Shown: positions 1 through 6,389 of the stretch, piece after piece
Layout: every line of letters begins with the position of its first letter
How positions within the stretch are numbered: position 1 is the stretch's first letter
From: Thermoplasmatota archaeon
Lineage (GTDB): Archaea > Thermoplasmatota > E2 > DHVEG-1
NCBI GenBank assembly: GCA_030612095.1
Contig: JAUWOO010000062.1
Span: 1 to 10,141, forward strand
Length of the DNA stretch: 10,141 nt
Direction of reading: 5' to 3'
Translations under genes and position numbers: made by a program
The notes under the pieces: model-generated
What the model saw: the letters and a program-made list of their open reading frames with translations, nothing else
What the model was told of the DNA's origin: nothing
Database searches by the model: none

Positions 1-1
1 A

Positions 2-397
2 ACTATAAAACTACACATAGATACTATTAAAAAAACAGATAAAGTTAACACAATAAACTTCTTCATGAAAATTACCTCCTATTTTTTAATTTATGAAAAG
101 ATAAAGGAGAGATTAGGCAAACATTCACGCATCTTTGATGGCAATAGGAAAAAAATAGTTAGAAATATCTCGCAGGGGTGCGAAATCTCGGTTTCAAGCC
201 TCTTGACCGATCTTTCTGTAACTGTGGAGAGTAAATTCGCTCAGAAGAAAATAACAAATGGTATCCCCATTTTCATCTTGAATGCTGACTTTCCCAGGAG
301 GCTAAATATTCCTAATTTAGATGTCTTATTAGATTCTACGAAAGAAAAAACAGGAGTACATGCCCTTTCAAAAAATATTGATTATAGAGGAGTCTGA
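2..397 (+). CDS. Unrecognised protein, cut by left edge and probably frameshifted
   Basis: The frame is open from base 2 to a TGA at 395-397, 131 codons with no in-frame stop. An ATG at 65 would give 110 residues, but it has no Shine-Dalgarno sequence and the frame stays open upstream of it. The gene therefore probably begins outside the window and 65 may be an internal Met. An uninterrupted run this long in AT-rich DNA is unlikely by chance, so I read it as coding. The protein is basic, soluble and without membrane segments or a motif I can name. The product stops abruptly at ...IDYRGV, and another frame continues directly to base 498, which suggests a frameshift. I do not recognise the family and assign no function. 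Confidence 0.55.
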   Translation, partial: TIKLHIDTIKKTDKVNTINFFMKITSYFLIYEKIKERLGKHSRIFDGNRKKIVRNISQGCEISVSSLLTDLSVTVESKFAQKKITNGIPIFILNADFPRRLNIPNLDVLLDSTKEKTGVHALSKNIDYRGV

Positions 398-498
398 TTC
401 AGCCATCTAAAAATTTTGGAGAAAGATTAAGTAAGGAACTACTTGTTGGGTTAATTTTTTGTGCTGGCGAACCAAAGGGGATAGAAGTAGATCCATAA
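385..498 (+). other. Frame-shifted continuation of the preceding ORF
   Basis: The frame one base behind that of the upstream ORF opens after a TAG at 382-384 and runs 37 codons to a TAA at 496-498. It reads protein-like, with segments such as FGERLSKELLVGLIF and CAGEPKGIEVDP. It has no start codon and no ribosome binding site, so it is most simply the true C-terminus of the gene at 2-397, displaced by a one-base change around 384-397. Chance cannot be excluded for a stretch this short. Confidence 0.4.
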
Positions 499-535
499 CA
501 CTACGTTTTTTCATTTTGACATTTTAACGCATTAG

Positions 536-544
536 TTTTAAATA
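536..544 (+). promoter_or_regulatory. TATA box for the small coiled-coil gene
   Basis: TTTTAAATA lies about 30 bp before the ATG at 571. The predicted transcription start, near 565, would give an almost leaderless mRNA for the ATG at 571, or a leader of about 26 nt for the ATG at 592. Confidence 0.45.
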
Positions 545-570
545 CAATCAGTGATAGAATTTGGCATGCT

Positions 571-777
571 ATGAAATATCAGGTGATGAAAATGGATAGG
601 AAATATGAATCTGTAATAAAAGAAGTAGACGAAATGTTGAAAAAAAGCAATGTAGAACATAAATGTAAAACACAAAACATAGATGAACTAAAGAGGGAAA
701 TAGATAATACATTGAGAGAAATAGATCGTGAAAAGAATAACTATGAAGGGAAAAAGGGCGAGTCACACAATTACTAG
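571..777 (+). CDS. Small charged coiled-coil protein, function unknown
   Basis: This is a 68-residue, highly charged protein. From about residue 8 to 62 it is rich in Lys and Glu with regularly spaced Ile, Leu and Val (for example VIKEVDEMLKK and LKREIDNTLREID), as expected for a helix or coiled coil. There is no signal peptide and no membrane segment. Two internal Met codons compete as starts. ATG 592 has a GGTGAT Shine-Dalgarno-like sequence at 582-587, ending 4 bases before it, and would give 61 residues; ATG 571 fits a nearly leaderless transcript. I give the longer form, but 592 is at least as likely. It has its own TATA box and no operon partner. T-rich sequence follows the stop (790-808). 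I do not recognise the family. Confidence 0.6.
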   Translation: MKYQVMKMDRKYESVIKEVDEMLKKSNVEHKCKTQNIDELKREIDNTLREIDREKNNYEGKKGESHNY

Positions 778-995
778 TCTTTGAAACAATATTTTTTCTT
801 TCTCTTTAACCTACTTATCAAGATTTTAAATTGTGAGAATGAGGGAAGTAGAAGGATGGTGAGAGATGGATATTAAAAAATTATTGCCCCCATTCTCTAA
901 ATATCTATTTAATCTGTAAGTATATAAATGTTATTATACAATTAATATCATTTTCTCGCGTTCGAATGAATCATCAAATTTAAAAGATGAGAAAG

Positions 996-1068
996 TGCGG
1001 GTGCCGGGATTTGAACCCGAGTTATAAGCTTGGCAAGCTTAAGTGATACCAGGCTACACCACGCCCGC
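996..1068 (-). tRNA. tRNA-Gly (anticodon GCC)
   Basis: The minus strand folds as a full cloverleaf. The acceptor stem is GCGGGCG/CACCCGC. The D arm has G18-G19. The anticodon stem TAAGC/GCTTA holds loop TTGCCAA with anticodon GCC, which reads GGC and GGU glycine codons. The T stem closes the loop TTCAAAT, and the discriminator is A73. No CCA is encoded, so it is added after transcription. There is no intron. One pair is imperfect: C6 faces A67 in the acceptor stem; U49-G65 in the T stem is a wobble. A weak TATA-like TTTTTAATGATTTA at 1097-1110 on the minus strand could be its promoter. T-rich sequence at about 970-995 lies beyond the 3' end. Confidence 0.95.
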
Positions 1069-1153
1069 ATCGATGAATTTAGCAAGTAGGTAGCAGTAAA
1101 TCATTAAAAAGGATTACGATTGGTTTTTAATCAAGTTTTTTGTTGATTATCTT

Positions 1154-1179
1154 ATATTTTCCGGAAAATATTTAAATAA
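1154..1179 (+). promoter_or_regulatory. Promoter with overlapping 18-bp palindrome
   Basis: The stretch 1154-1171 reads ATATTTTCCGGAAAATAT, a perfect 18-bp palindrome centred between 1162 and 1163. It overlaps the TATA-like sequence AAATATTTAAATAA (1166-1179), which would start transcription near 1198, 15 bp before the ATG at 1213. A dyad covering the TFB/TBP site is a typical place for a repressor operator in archaea. The protein that might bind is unknown, and the A/T-rich arms make part of the symmetry cheap. Confidence 0.5.
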
Positions 1180-1212
1180 TACGGGTAGTATTAGATATAG
1201 TAAGGTTAGAAA

Positions 1213-2394
1213 ATGAGGCGAGTTACTATATTACTAACCATTTTCCTATTGCTAAGTATGTCTCTGGTAAATATCGGTGTGGAATCGTTCCCCGTAAAAA
1301 GATCATTTTTGGAAAAGGAACTTGATAGTTCAACTCTGTTACCAAGACTCAATCTCGATAGTGTGGTTTGCAATTTTCAAAAAAAGATACGTTCGTTTTA
1401 CATGAATAAAGCAGATGATGGCGGTGGATTTTGGGGATTTTCATTTTCTCCAGAAGATATTGAACTAGAAGACGATGCTTTTCACAGGGCAGATGCATCT
1501 AATTCATCACATTTTACAGAGTGGTGGTATTTTGATGCAGTATTCGACAATGGATATAGTGCTCAGGCGGGTGTACGAATCATGAGTTTGCTTGATCAAG
1601 ATATTGTTATTTTTTCAAGACTTGACATTTATAAAGACAATCGGTTGGTATCACATAACCACTGCATGCATTTTTTGGAAGATTTCTATGCATCTACCAG
1701 CGTTCCTTGGGTGCTGATAAATCAAAGAGAGGTGATACGGGGATACATTGACAGAGATACTGGAGATTGGGCATATGATATTTCTTTTGATGTGGGGGGC
1801 ACTTCTGCTGATTTACATTTTGTTGGTTGCACGAAGGGTTATAAAGGAGCTACCCCTGGCGGTAAATGGGCGGTCATATTACCAAGGGCAGATGTGACTG
1901 GTAAACTTTTTGTTGAAGGTGAGGAAATCAATGTTCGTGGCGTTGGATATCATGATCACAATTGGGAAGTTACTGCCGAAGCTGCCCTTAATTTTGGATG
2001 GTACTGGGGGAAGATCAATACTAATACATATACTGTAGTCTGGGCAGATATATTGACAACGTGGTATTGGGGCCAACCATTGCTTGTAATAAGTGAAAAC
2101 AACGGTGGTTACCAAAATATAGAACAAGATGATATTCAATTTACCGTTGGAGATCTGCGCCTAACAAATTGGATGATTGTGCCCCATTCTTTTGATATTG
2201 TCGTACAGACCGAGAATGTTTCTCTCAATGTTCATATGCAATCTTTAGACGTGCATTATGATCCTATTATGGGCAGCATAATGAATTATTGGAGATATCA
2301 TATGAAGTGTACGGGTTTCATAACTGTTGGGTCTCAAACAGAACTCATTGATGATGTGGTTATAGCGGAATTTCTTAGATTCAGACCATATTAA
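1213..2394 (+). CDS. Secreted CrtC/AttH-like lipocalin-fold protein
   Basis: This 393-residue protein starts with a signal peptide or membrane anchor (basic MRR, then hydrophobic residues 4-22). The body resembles the CrtC (hydroxyneurosporene synthase, carotenoid 1,2-hydratase)/AttH family of paired lipocalin-like beta barrels. Visible family marks are EWWYFDA at 103-109, GYHDHNWE at 245-252, and a Trp/Tyr-rich strand, FGWYWGKI, at 261-268. In CrtC the conserved His/Asp/Trp cluster lies in the pocket that hydrates lycopene-type substrates. Here there are no carotenoid genes nearby and the protein is exported, so the substrate is unknown and a lipid-binding or AttH-like role is equally possible. 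A Gly run precedes the domain (residues 69-74). The leader is short and Shine-Dalgarno pairing is weak. The gene converges with tiaS 3 bp after its stop. Confidence 0.85.
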   Translation: MRRVTILLTIFLLLSMSLVNIGVESFPVKRSFLEKELDSSTLLPRLNLDSVVCNFQKKIRSFYMNKADDGGGFWGFSFSPEDIELEDDAFHRADASNSSHFTEWWYFDAVFDNGYSAQAGVRIMSLLDQDIVIFSRLDIYKDNRLVSHNHCMHFLEDFYASTSVPWVLINQREVIRGYIDRDTGDWAYDISFDVGGTSADLHFVGCTKGYKGATPGGKWAVILPRADVTGKLFVEGEEINVRGVGYHDHNWEVTAEAALNFGWYWGKINTNTYTVVWADILTTWYWGQPLLVISENNGGYQNIEQDDIQFTVGDLRLTNWMIVPHSFDIVVQTENVSLNVHMQSLDVHYDPIMGSIMNYWRYHMKCTGFITVGSQTELIDDVVIAEFLRFRPY

Positions 2395-2397
2395 TTT

Positions 2398-3729
2398 TTA
2401 ATGTTTTTGCATGTTATATATTCTTTTTAGTGGCTTGCTAAGATGCCTTCGGGCGCATACGGGTACTTCGTAAAACTCAGTACGAATTGTTCTCTTTTTT
2501 TCCTTTATGATTGGTCTGCTGCTTGTGATGCCACATATCTTACATTTATATCCCTGATTGGCACCTTTTGACTTCATGTGTTTCCCACAGCTTGGGCAAA
2601 CAGGATTTTCTACCTTTTCAACTTGCTTTGTAAGATATTTTACGTTTATCTTTTCAATGTTTACGGTCAATGGTTTCTCTCTCACGCCACCATATACTTC
2701 AACAACGTCACCAATGCATAGTTCTCGAACAATTCTTCTAAATTCTTTCGTGGGTTCATAGGCAGCACAATCGACCGTATCTGTTGTTGTGTTATTGCCT
2801 ATTGTAAAAATAACATGCCCTCCTTTGATAGTATGTGGACTTTGAACTAACGGACCTTCCGCAATAACGGATTGATATGGTTTTATTTTATCAATGGATT
2901 TCTTTTGAAGATGATCGTCTGTTCCCTGATTAGTCTCAAATATTATCCAGCTGTCGACTGGTTCTGATTTGACTAGTGAGGAAGCCATTCCCAAATCTTC
3001 AATATCCTCGCCCCTTATCCCATATAAAATTGGACATGGGGAGTTTGGGGCAAGTCTGTTATGTCTATTTTTGTAATCATAATTGTCAAAAGTTGATAGA
3101 CAGGTTCTGTCCATTTTTTTAACCGAAGAGTCATCCACAAATCTTTCTGTTCCCCAGCTTTTCTTTTGCCTGTATGTTATTAGTTCATAGGTTTTATCAT
3201 ATGCCGGGTACCAAGCTATTGAGGCAGTGGCACCGATAAGCCCCCTACCGTTTTTATATCCTTTATAATCCGCTCCAATTGATTTCAATAATTGTTCTGT
3301 TTCCTTCAATGAAACGATTTCTCTTACTGCTTTTTCATATGTTTCCAGAGACGGTCGCTTCTGCAAAATAACAAATCCGGGGTTTGTATTTTCATCTTCT
3401 AACTTTGCATGTTTATCTATTACTAGTTCCACAATTTTTTTGATTTTATTATCATTGCAATTCTCAGAAGACTTCTTAGGATAGCAAAATATTTCTTTAT
3501 CTCCTATTTCCCCCATCTTTGTTTTTTTACCCTTTCCGGTTCCAACTCGTATTGAAAGTGCACCATTTCCTCGGGTTTTCCATGGAACATTAGGATTTAA
3601 TCTTACAAGTCGCGGATAACCTATTATATCGTAGTTTTCCTCAGTCAATTTATATATAATGGTTCGTGCTACATAGGTTGTGCATCCACTACTTCTCGAA
3701 TCTGTATCGTCGACTCCTATCCAGATAAT
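2398..3729 (-). CDS. tiaS: tRNA(Ile2) 2-agmatinylcytidine synthetase TiaS, non-AUG start
   Basis: TiaS uses ATP and agmatine to convert C34 of the CAU anticodon of tRNA-Ile2 to agmatidine, so that the tRNA reads AUA and is charged with isoleucine. With the start proposed here it has 443 residues. The N-terminal catalytic motif IGVDDTDS is at residues 4-11, followed by GCTTY, then PRLVRLNPNVPWKTRGNGA near 39-57 and GRGLIGATASIAWYP near 162-175. An OB-fold-like region follows, then a C-terminal zinc ribbon with Cys 378, 381, 396 and 399. The first ATG/GTG/TTG in frame is TTG 3648, which would delete the catalytic motif. Upstream the frame is open to a TAG at about 3775 but offers only ATT (3729), ATC or ATA. 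ATT 3729 follows GGGAGTGA, and family members typically begin within a few residues of IGIDDTDS. Alternatively, one A has been lost from the A-run at 3729-3731, separating GTG 3734 from the gene. Confidence 0.93.
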   Translation of the reverse strand: MIWIGVDDTDSRSSGCTTYVARTIIYKLTEENYDIIGYPRLVRLNPNVPWKTRGNGALSIRVGTGKGKKTKMGEIGDKEIFCYPKKSSENCNDNKIKKIVELVIDKHAKLEDENTNPGFVILQKRPSLETYEKAVREIVSLKETEQLLKSIGADYKGYKNGRGLIGATASIAWYPAYDKTYELITYRQKKSWGTERFVDDSSVKKMDRTCLSTFDNYDYKNRHNRLAPNSPCPILYGIRGEDIEDLGMASSLVKSEPVDSWIIFETNQGTDDHLQKKSIDKIKPYQSVIAEGPLVQSPHTIKGGHVIFTIGNNTTTDTVDCAAYEPTKEFRRIVRELCIGDVVEVYGGVREKPLTVNIEKINVKYLTKQVEKVENPVCPSCGKHMKSKGANQGYKCKICGITSSRPIIKEKKRTIRTEFYEVPVCARRHLSKPLKRIYNMQKH

Positions 3730-3740
3730 TTCACTCCCGA

Positions 3741-3757
3741 TATTATTATATATTAAG
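3741..3757. promoter_or_regulatory. Shared bidirectional TATA element between tiaS and the HTH regulator
   Basis: The run TATTATTATATATTAAG is TATA-like on both strands. Rightward initiation about 26 bp away falls near 3776-3781, at the regulator's ATG. Leftward initiation falls near 3725-3730, at the proposed tiaS ATT. Only 51 bp separate the two coding regions, so TBP bound here may serve both genes and both mRNAs would be nearly leaderless. Confidence 0.55.
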
Positions 3758-3780
3758 TTTTGCCTTATCTATATCTACAA

Positions 3781-4740
3781 ATGAATCGAACAGAGGTATT
3801 TAATGGCGTCAGAGGAATCTTGAGCAATGCAGGGTTCTACGTCTCTGACATGTGCTCCATGCGTCCAGTAGGTTTTGATTTAGTTGCAAGAAGAGATAAT
3901 TCGTTACTCATAATTAAAGTTTTGACAAATATTGATGCAATGTCAGAGGATGTTGCTAAAGAGCTAAGAGTATTATCAATACTTTTGAAAGGACATCCAT
4001 TGTTGATTGGAGAACGAAGCGGAACAGGATTCCTTGAAAATGATGTGATTTATGATCGATTTGGGATTCAAGCCATTACTCCGGAGACCCTTGGAAACCA
4101 CCTTCTTGAGGGAATTCCACTTAAAATATATGCGGGTCCTGGTGGTTTTTATGTCAAACTTGATAAAGAAAAACTCATAAAACTTAGACAAGACCAAAAC
4201 GTTTCCTTGGGTTCATTTGCGAGATCTGTTAAGGTTTCACGGAGAACAGTGAGGATGTATGAAGAGGGTATGAATGCACGTGTGGAAGTTGCATTAAGAA
4301 TCGAAGAGTTACTTGATAGTAATGTTACTTGCTCTATGGATATTCTAAAAACTCAATCTCCTAAAGAGAAAGAAGTTGAGACAATTCGTGGAGAAACAGA
4401 GACGCTCAGGGAGTTTCAAAGGGAGATATTTACCATATTGGAACAAGTAGGATATGAGATAATCCCCATGGAACGTTGTCCTTTTGAGGCAGTGAGTAGG
4501 GATAAAGAGAAGATATTGTTGACTTGCGTCCATAAGTATGACAAAAAATTACTTAAGAAGGCACAAATCATTAGCAGTATTTCCAAGATAACAGAGAAAC
4601 ATGCAGTTCTCTTCACAGATAAAGAAGTCAATAGGACCAATATAGAGGGTACTCCTCTCATTATTAAGAAGGAATTGAAGAAACTTAGAGATCCTGAGGA
4701 ACTACTTGAGTTGATAATAGAGCGGATATGTGTAGATTGA
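3781..4740 (+). CDS. Archaeal HTH-type transcriptional regulator (COG1395-like)
   Basis: This 319-residue protein resembles the archaeal putative HTH transcriptional regulators of COG1395. The N-terminal part (about 1-70) looks like a nuclease-type alpha/beta fold, with FDLVARRDNSLLIIKVLTN around 32-50. An XRE/Cro-type helix-turn-helix follows at about 131-163 (LRQDQNVSLGSFARSVKVS, then RRTVRMYEEG). The C-terminal part repeats a similar alpha/beta pattern, with PFEAVSRDKEKILLTCVHK near 234-252. I chose ATG 3781, since the in-frame TTG at 3760 lies within the promoter region only a few bases from the TATA element and has no ribosome binding site. The gene is divergent from tiaS, and its TGA directly abuts the ribosomal operon promoter, so transcripts may read through. 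Its target is unknown; the adjoining promoters are candidates. Confidence 0.88.
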   Translation: MNRTEVFNGVRGILSNAGFYVSDMCSMRPVGFDLVARRDNSLLIIKVLTNIDAMSEDVAKELRVLSILLKGHPLLIGERSGTGFLENDVIYDRFGIQAITPETLGNHLLEGIPLKIYAGPGGFYVKLDKEKLIKLRQDQNVSLGSFARSVKVSRRTVRMYEEGMNARVEVALRIEELLDSNVTCSMDILKTQSPKEKEVETIRGETETLREFQREIFTILEQVGYEIIPMERCPFEAVSRDKEKILLTCVHKYDKKLLKKAQIISSISKITEKHAVLFTDKEVNRTNIEGTPLIIKKELKKLRDPEELLELIIERICVD

Positions 4741-4746
4741 CCAAAC

Positions 4747-4777
4747 TTTTATAAATAGGGTTCTCATTCCCGAGAAC
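4747..4777 (+). promoter_or_regulatory. rpl1-rpl10-rpl12 promoter with inverted repeat
   Basis: A strong TATA box, TTTTATAAATA (4747-4757), starts 7 bp after the upstream stop codon. Immediately downstream is a perfect inverted repeat, GTTCTC-N6-GAGAAC (4760-4777), that spans from the TATA box to the predicted start near 4777. Its position fits an operator that blocks RNA polymerase entry. If transcription starts a little earlier, it would instead form a hairpin at the 5' end of the mRNA. Confidence 0.65.
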
Positions 4778-4781
4778 TACA

Positions 4782-4801
4782 TTTCCATAACTATATGGAG
4801 A
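4782..4801 (+). promoter_or_regulatory. Leader hairpin that hides a GGAG ribosome binding site
   Basis: TTTCCAT (4782-4788) pairs with ATGGAGA (4795-4801) across a 6-base loop, seven pairs including one G-U. It lies at the start of the predicted rpl1 leader and encloses GGAG (4797-4800), the only Shine-Dalgarno-like sequence in that leader. The leader could act as a translational control element. In archaea L1 is known to repress its own mRNA, but I cannot show that L1 binds this structure. Confidence 0.35.
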
Positions 4802-4803
4802 AA

Positions 4804-4818
4804 ATGGCATTAAAATAA
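4804..4818 (+). other. Four-codon upstream ORF (Met-Ala-Leu-Lys) before rpl1
   Basis: ATG 4804 is preceded by GGAG at 4797-4800 and stops at TAA 4816-4818, 14 bp before the rpl1 ATG and in a different frame. It is the only start in the leader with a ribosome binding site. It may load ribosomes for reinitiation at rpl1, or it may be chance in AT-rich sequence. Confidence 0.3.
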
Positions 4819-4832
4819 ACAAATTGATATCT

Positions 4833-5477
4833 ATGGCAGAAAAGGAAATAGTTGATACGGTTGGAAAAGTCTTGGAGGAATCCAAGAAATTAGATAGAAA
4901 ATTCAAGCAAAAGATAGATTTAGTGATAAATCTAAAAAACTTGGATCTTAATATTCCTAAGAATCGTATTGATGAGGAAATCATCCTTCCACATGGAAGG
5001 GGTAGTGAGGCAAAAGTAGCTCTTTTTGCAAGTGGTGAGCTCGCTCTTAAATCAAAGAAGCATGTAGACTTATTGATAAAACCTGAGGAGATTGAAGATT
5101 TTTCTACTGATAAAGGAAAGTTTAAGAGGGTGGCTGACTCACATCATTTCTTTATAGCAGAAGCACCCCTTATGCCTACAATTGGTAAAACTTTGGGTAC
5201 TGTCTTAGGTCCAAGGGGCAAAATGCCTAAACCTGTTCCTCCAAACGCAGATGTTTCAGGTTTGGTGAAAAATCTCCGTAGTACAGTTAAAGTACGATCT
5301 AAAAGTAATAAAACATTCCATACTATTGCAGGTGAGGAGACAATGTCTAAGGAAGACATTGCTGAGAATATATCTGCTATCATTAAACGACTGGAGAGCA
5401 AATTAGAACGCGGACGTATGAATATCGGCTCCGTCTATGTTAAGACGACCATGGGGCCTTCAGAGAGGATAATTTAG
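4833..5477 (+). CDS. rpl1: Large ribosomal subunit protein uL1 (L1)
   Basis: This 214-residue protein has the length and order of archaeal L1. L1 binds 23S rRNA to form the mobile stalk that guides deacylated tRNA out of the E site, and in some archaea it also represses its own mRNA. The N-terminal helix is rich in Lys and Glu. The family signature LGTVLGPRGKMPKPVPPN is at about 127-144, and the conserved end IGSVYVKTTMGPSERI closes the protein. Start ATG 4833 (MAEKEIVD) fits the family; the in-frame TTG at 4824 is less likely. No Shine-Dalgarno sequence precedes it. It is first of three genes. L11, often directly upstream in archaea, is not here. The next gene begins 10 bp after the stop. 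Confidence 0.97.
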   Translation: MAEKEIVDTVGKVLEESKKLDRKFKQKIDLVINLKNLDLNIPKNRIDEEIILPHGRGSEAKVALFASGELALKSKKHVDLLIKPEEIEDFSTDKGKFKRVADSHHFFIAEAPLMPTIGKTLGTVLGPRGKMPKPVPPNADVSGLVKNLRSTVKVRSKSNKTFHTIAGEETMSKEDIAENISAIIKRLESKLERGRMNIGSVYVKTTMGPSERII

Positions 5478-5483
5478 GGTGAT
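5478..5483 (+). promoter_or_regulatory. Ribosome binding site that fixes the rpl10 start
   Basis: GGTGAT directly follows the rpl1 stop and ends 4 bases before GTG 5488. An upstream in-frame GTG at 5479 lies inside this site and has no site of its own. The start is therefore GTG 5488, giving the family-typical MAHVAEWK N-terminus. Confidence 0.8.
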
Positions 5484-5487
5484 CGTT

Positions 5488-6369
5488 GTGGCTCATGTTG
5501 CAGAATGGAAGTATAAGGAGGTAGAAGAGCTTACTACTCTTTTAACAGGAAACAAGATCATAGGCATTGTTGAGATTGGCGGTATCCCTGCTCCTCAGAT
5601 GCAACAAATGAGAAGTAATCTACATGGAGCTGCTTTTGTTCGTTCTTCAAAAAATTCTCTTATATTTAGGGCCTTTGACGATGCTGAGAAAAAAATGAAA
5701 GGTATAGCAGGTTTGAAAGATTTGATTACTGGTCAGACTGCGATTATTGCCACTGATATGAATCCTTTTAAACTCTATGGTCAAATTAAAGCCACAAGGA
5801 CAATGGCCCCTGCAAAAGGCGGGGAGATTGTAAGTCATGATATAGAGGTTAAGGCAGGAGATACTCCGTTTAAACCTGGACCTATCGTTGGAGAATTACA
5901 GAAAGTCGGTATCCCTGCAGCCATTCAAAATGGCAAGGTTGCCATTAAAACGGATAAGGTTATTGTTCCTGCTGGTGAGAAGATACCCAAGGACGTGGCA
6001 CAGATGCTCACGCGTCTTGAGATATATCCAATAGAGATAGGTATGTCTCTTCACGCAGTTTTTGAAGATGGAAACATATTCAAACCAGATGTCTTAGATA
6101 TTGATCTTGACGAATTCATGTTAAAAATACAACAGGCTTCAAGCAATGCATTTAACCTTGCAGTAGAATCTGCATGGGCAAGTGAACTTACGATTAAACC
6201 TTTGATTAATAAGGCGTACAGCAATGCTTTCGCACTTGCTATGGAAAGCGGCATAATTACCAAGGATACAGTTGAGCATTTGGTTTCAAAGGCACATAAA
6301 TCTATGGTTGCAGTGGCATTACATGCACAGGATGCAATCGATGAGGATTTAAAGAAGATGATAACATAA
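5488..6369 (+). CDS. rpl10: Large ribosomal subunit protein uL10 (acidic stalk P0)
   Basis: This 293-residue L10/P0 binds 23S rRNA and carries the L12 dimers that recruit translation factors. The N-terminus MAHVAEWKYKEVEEL is family-like. The rRNA-binding domain and an inserted P0 domain (about 105-185, with GELQKVGIPAAIQNGKV) are present. The helical spine at about 210-285 contains repeated segments (SSNAFNLAVES and YSNAFALAMES, then HKSMVAVALHAQ), probably successive L12-binding helices. The protein ends at ...DEDLKKMIT: the charged tail and the GLGALFG-like tip seen in many archaeal and eukaryotic P0 proteins are missing. It is translationally close to rpl1 (10-bp gap), and its own stop is 20 bp before rpl12. 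Confidence 0.97.
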   Translation: MAHVAEWKYKEVEELTTLLTGNKIIGIVEIGGIPAPQMQQMRSNLHGAAFVRSSKNSLIFRAFDDAEKKMKGIAGLKDLITGQTAIIATDMNPFKLYGQIKATRTMAPAKGGEIVSHDIEVKAGDTPFKPGPIVGELQKVGIPAAIQNGKVAIKTDKVIVPAGEKIPKDVAQMLTRLEIYPIEIGMSLHAVFEDGNIFKPDVLDIDLDEFMLKIQQASSNAFNLAVESAWASELTIKPLINKAYSNAFALAMESGIITKDTVEHLVSKAHKSMVAVALHAQDAIDEDLKKMIT

Positions 6370-6389
6370 AATAATGGAGGAAAAAAGAA

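Noticed and set aside
867..920. 17-codon mini-ORF (MDIKKLLPPFSKY...) after a purine-rich stretch
   Set aside because: Too short, with no conserved context and no clear TATA box at the right distance.
917..935. TATA-like AAGTATATAAATG between the coiled-coil gene and the tRNA
   Set aside because: On either strand the predicted start leads into sequence with no gene in sense orientation. It is likely chance in AT-rich DNA.
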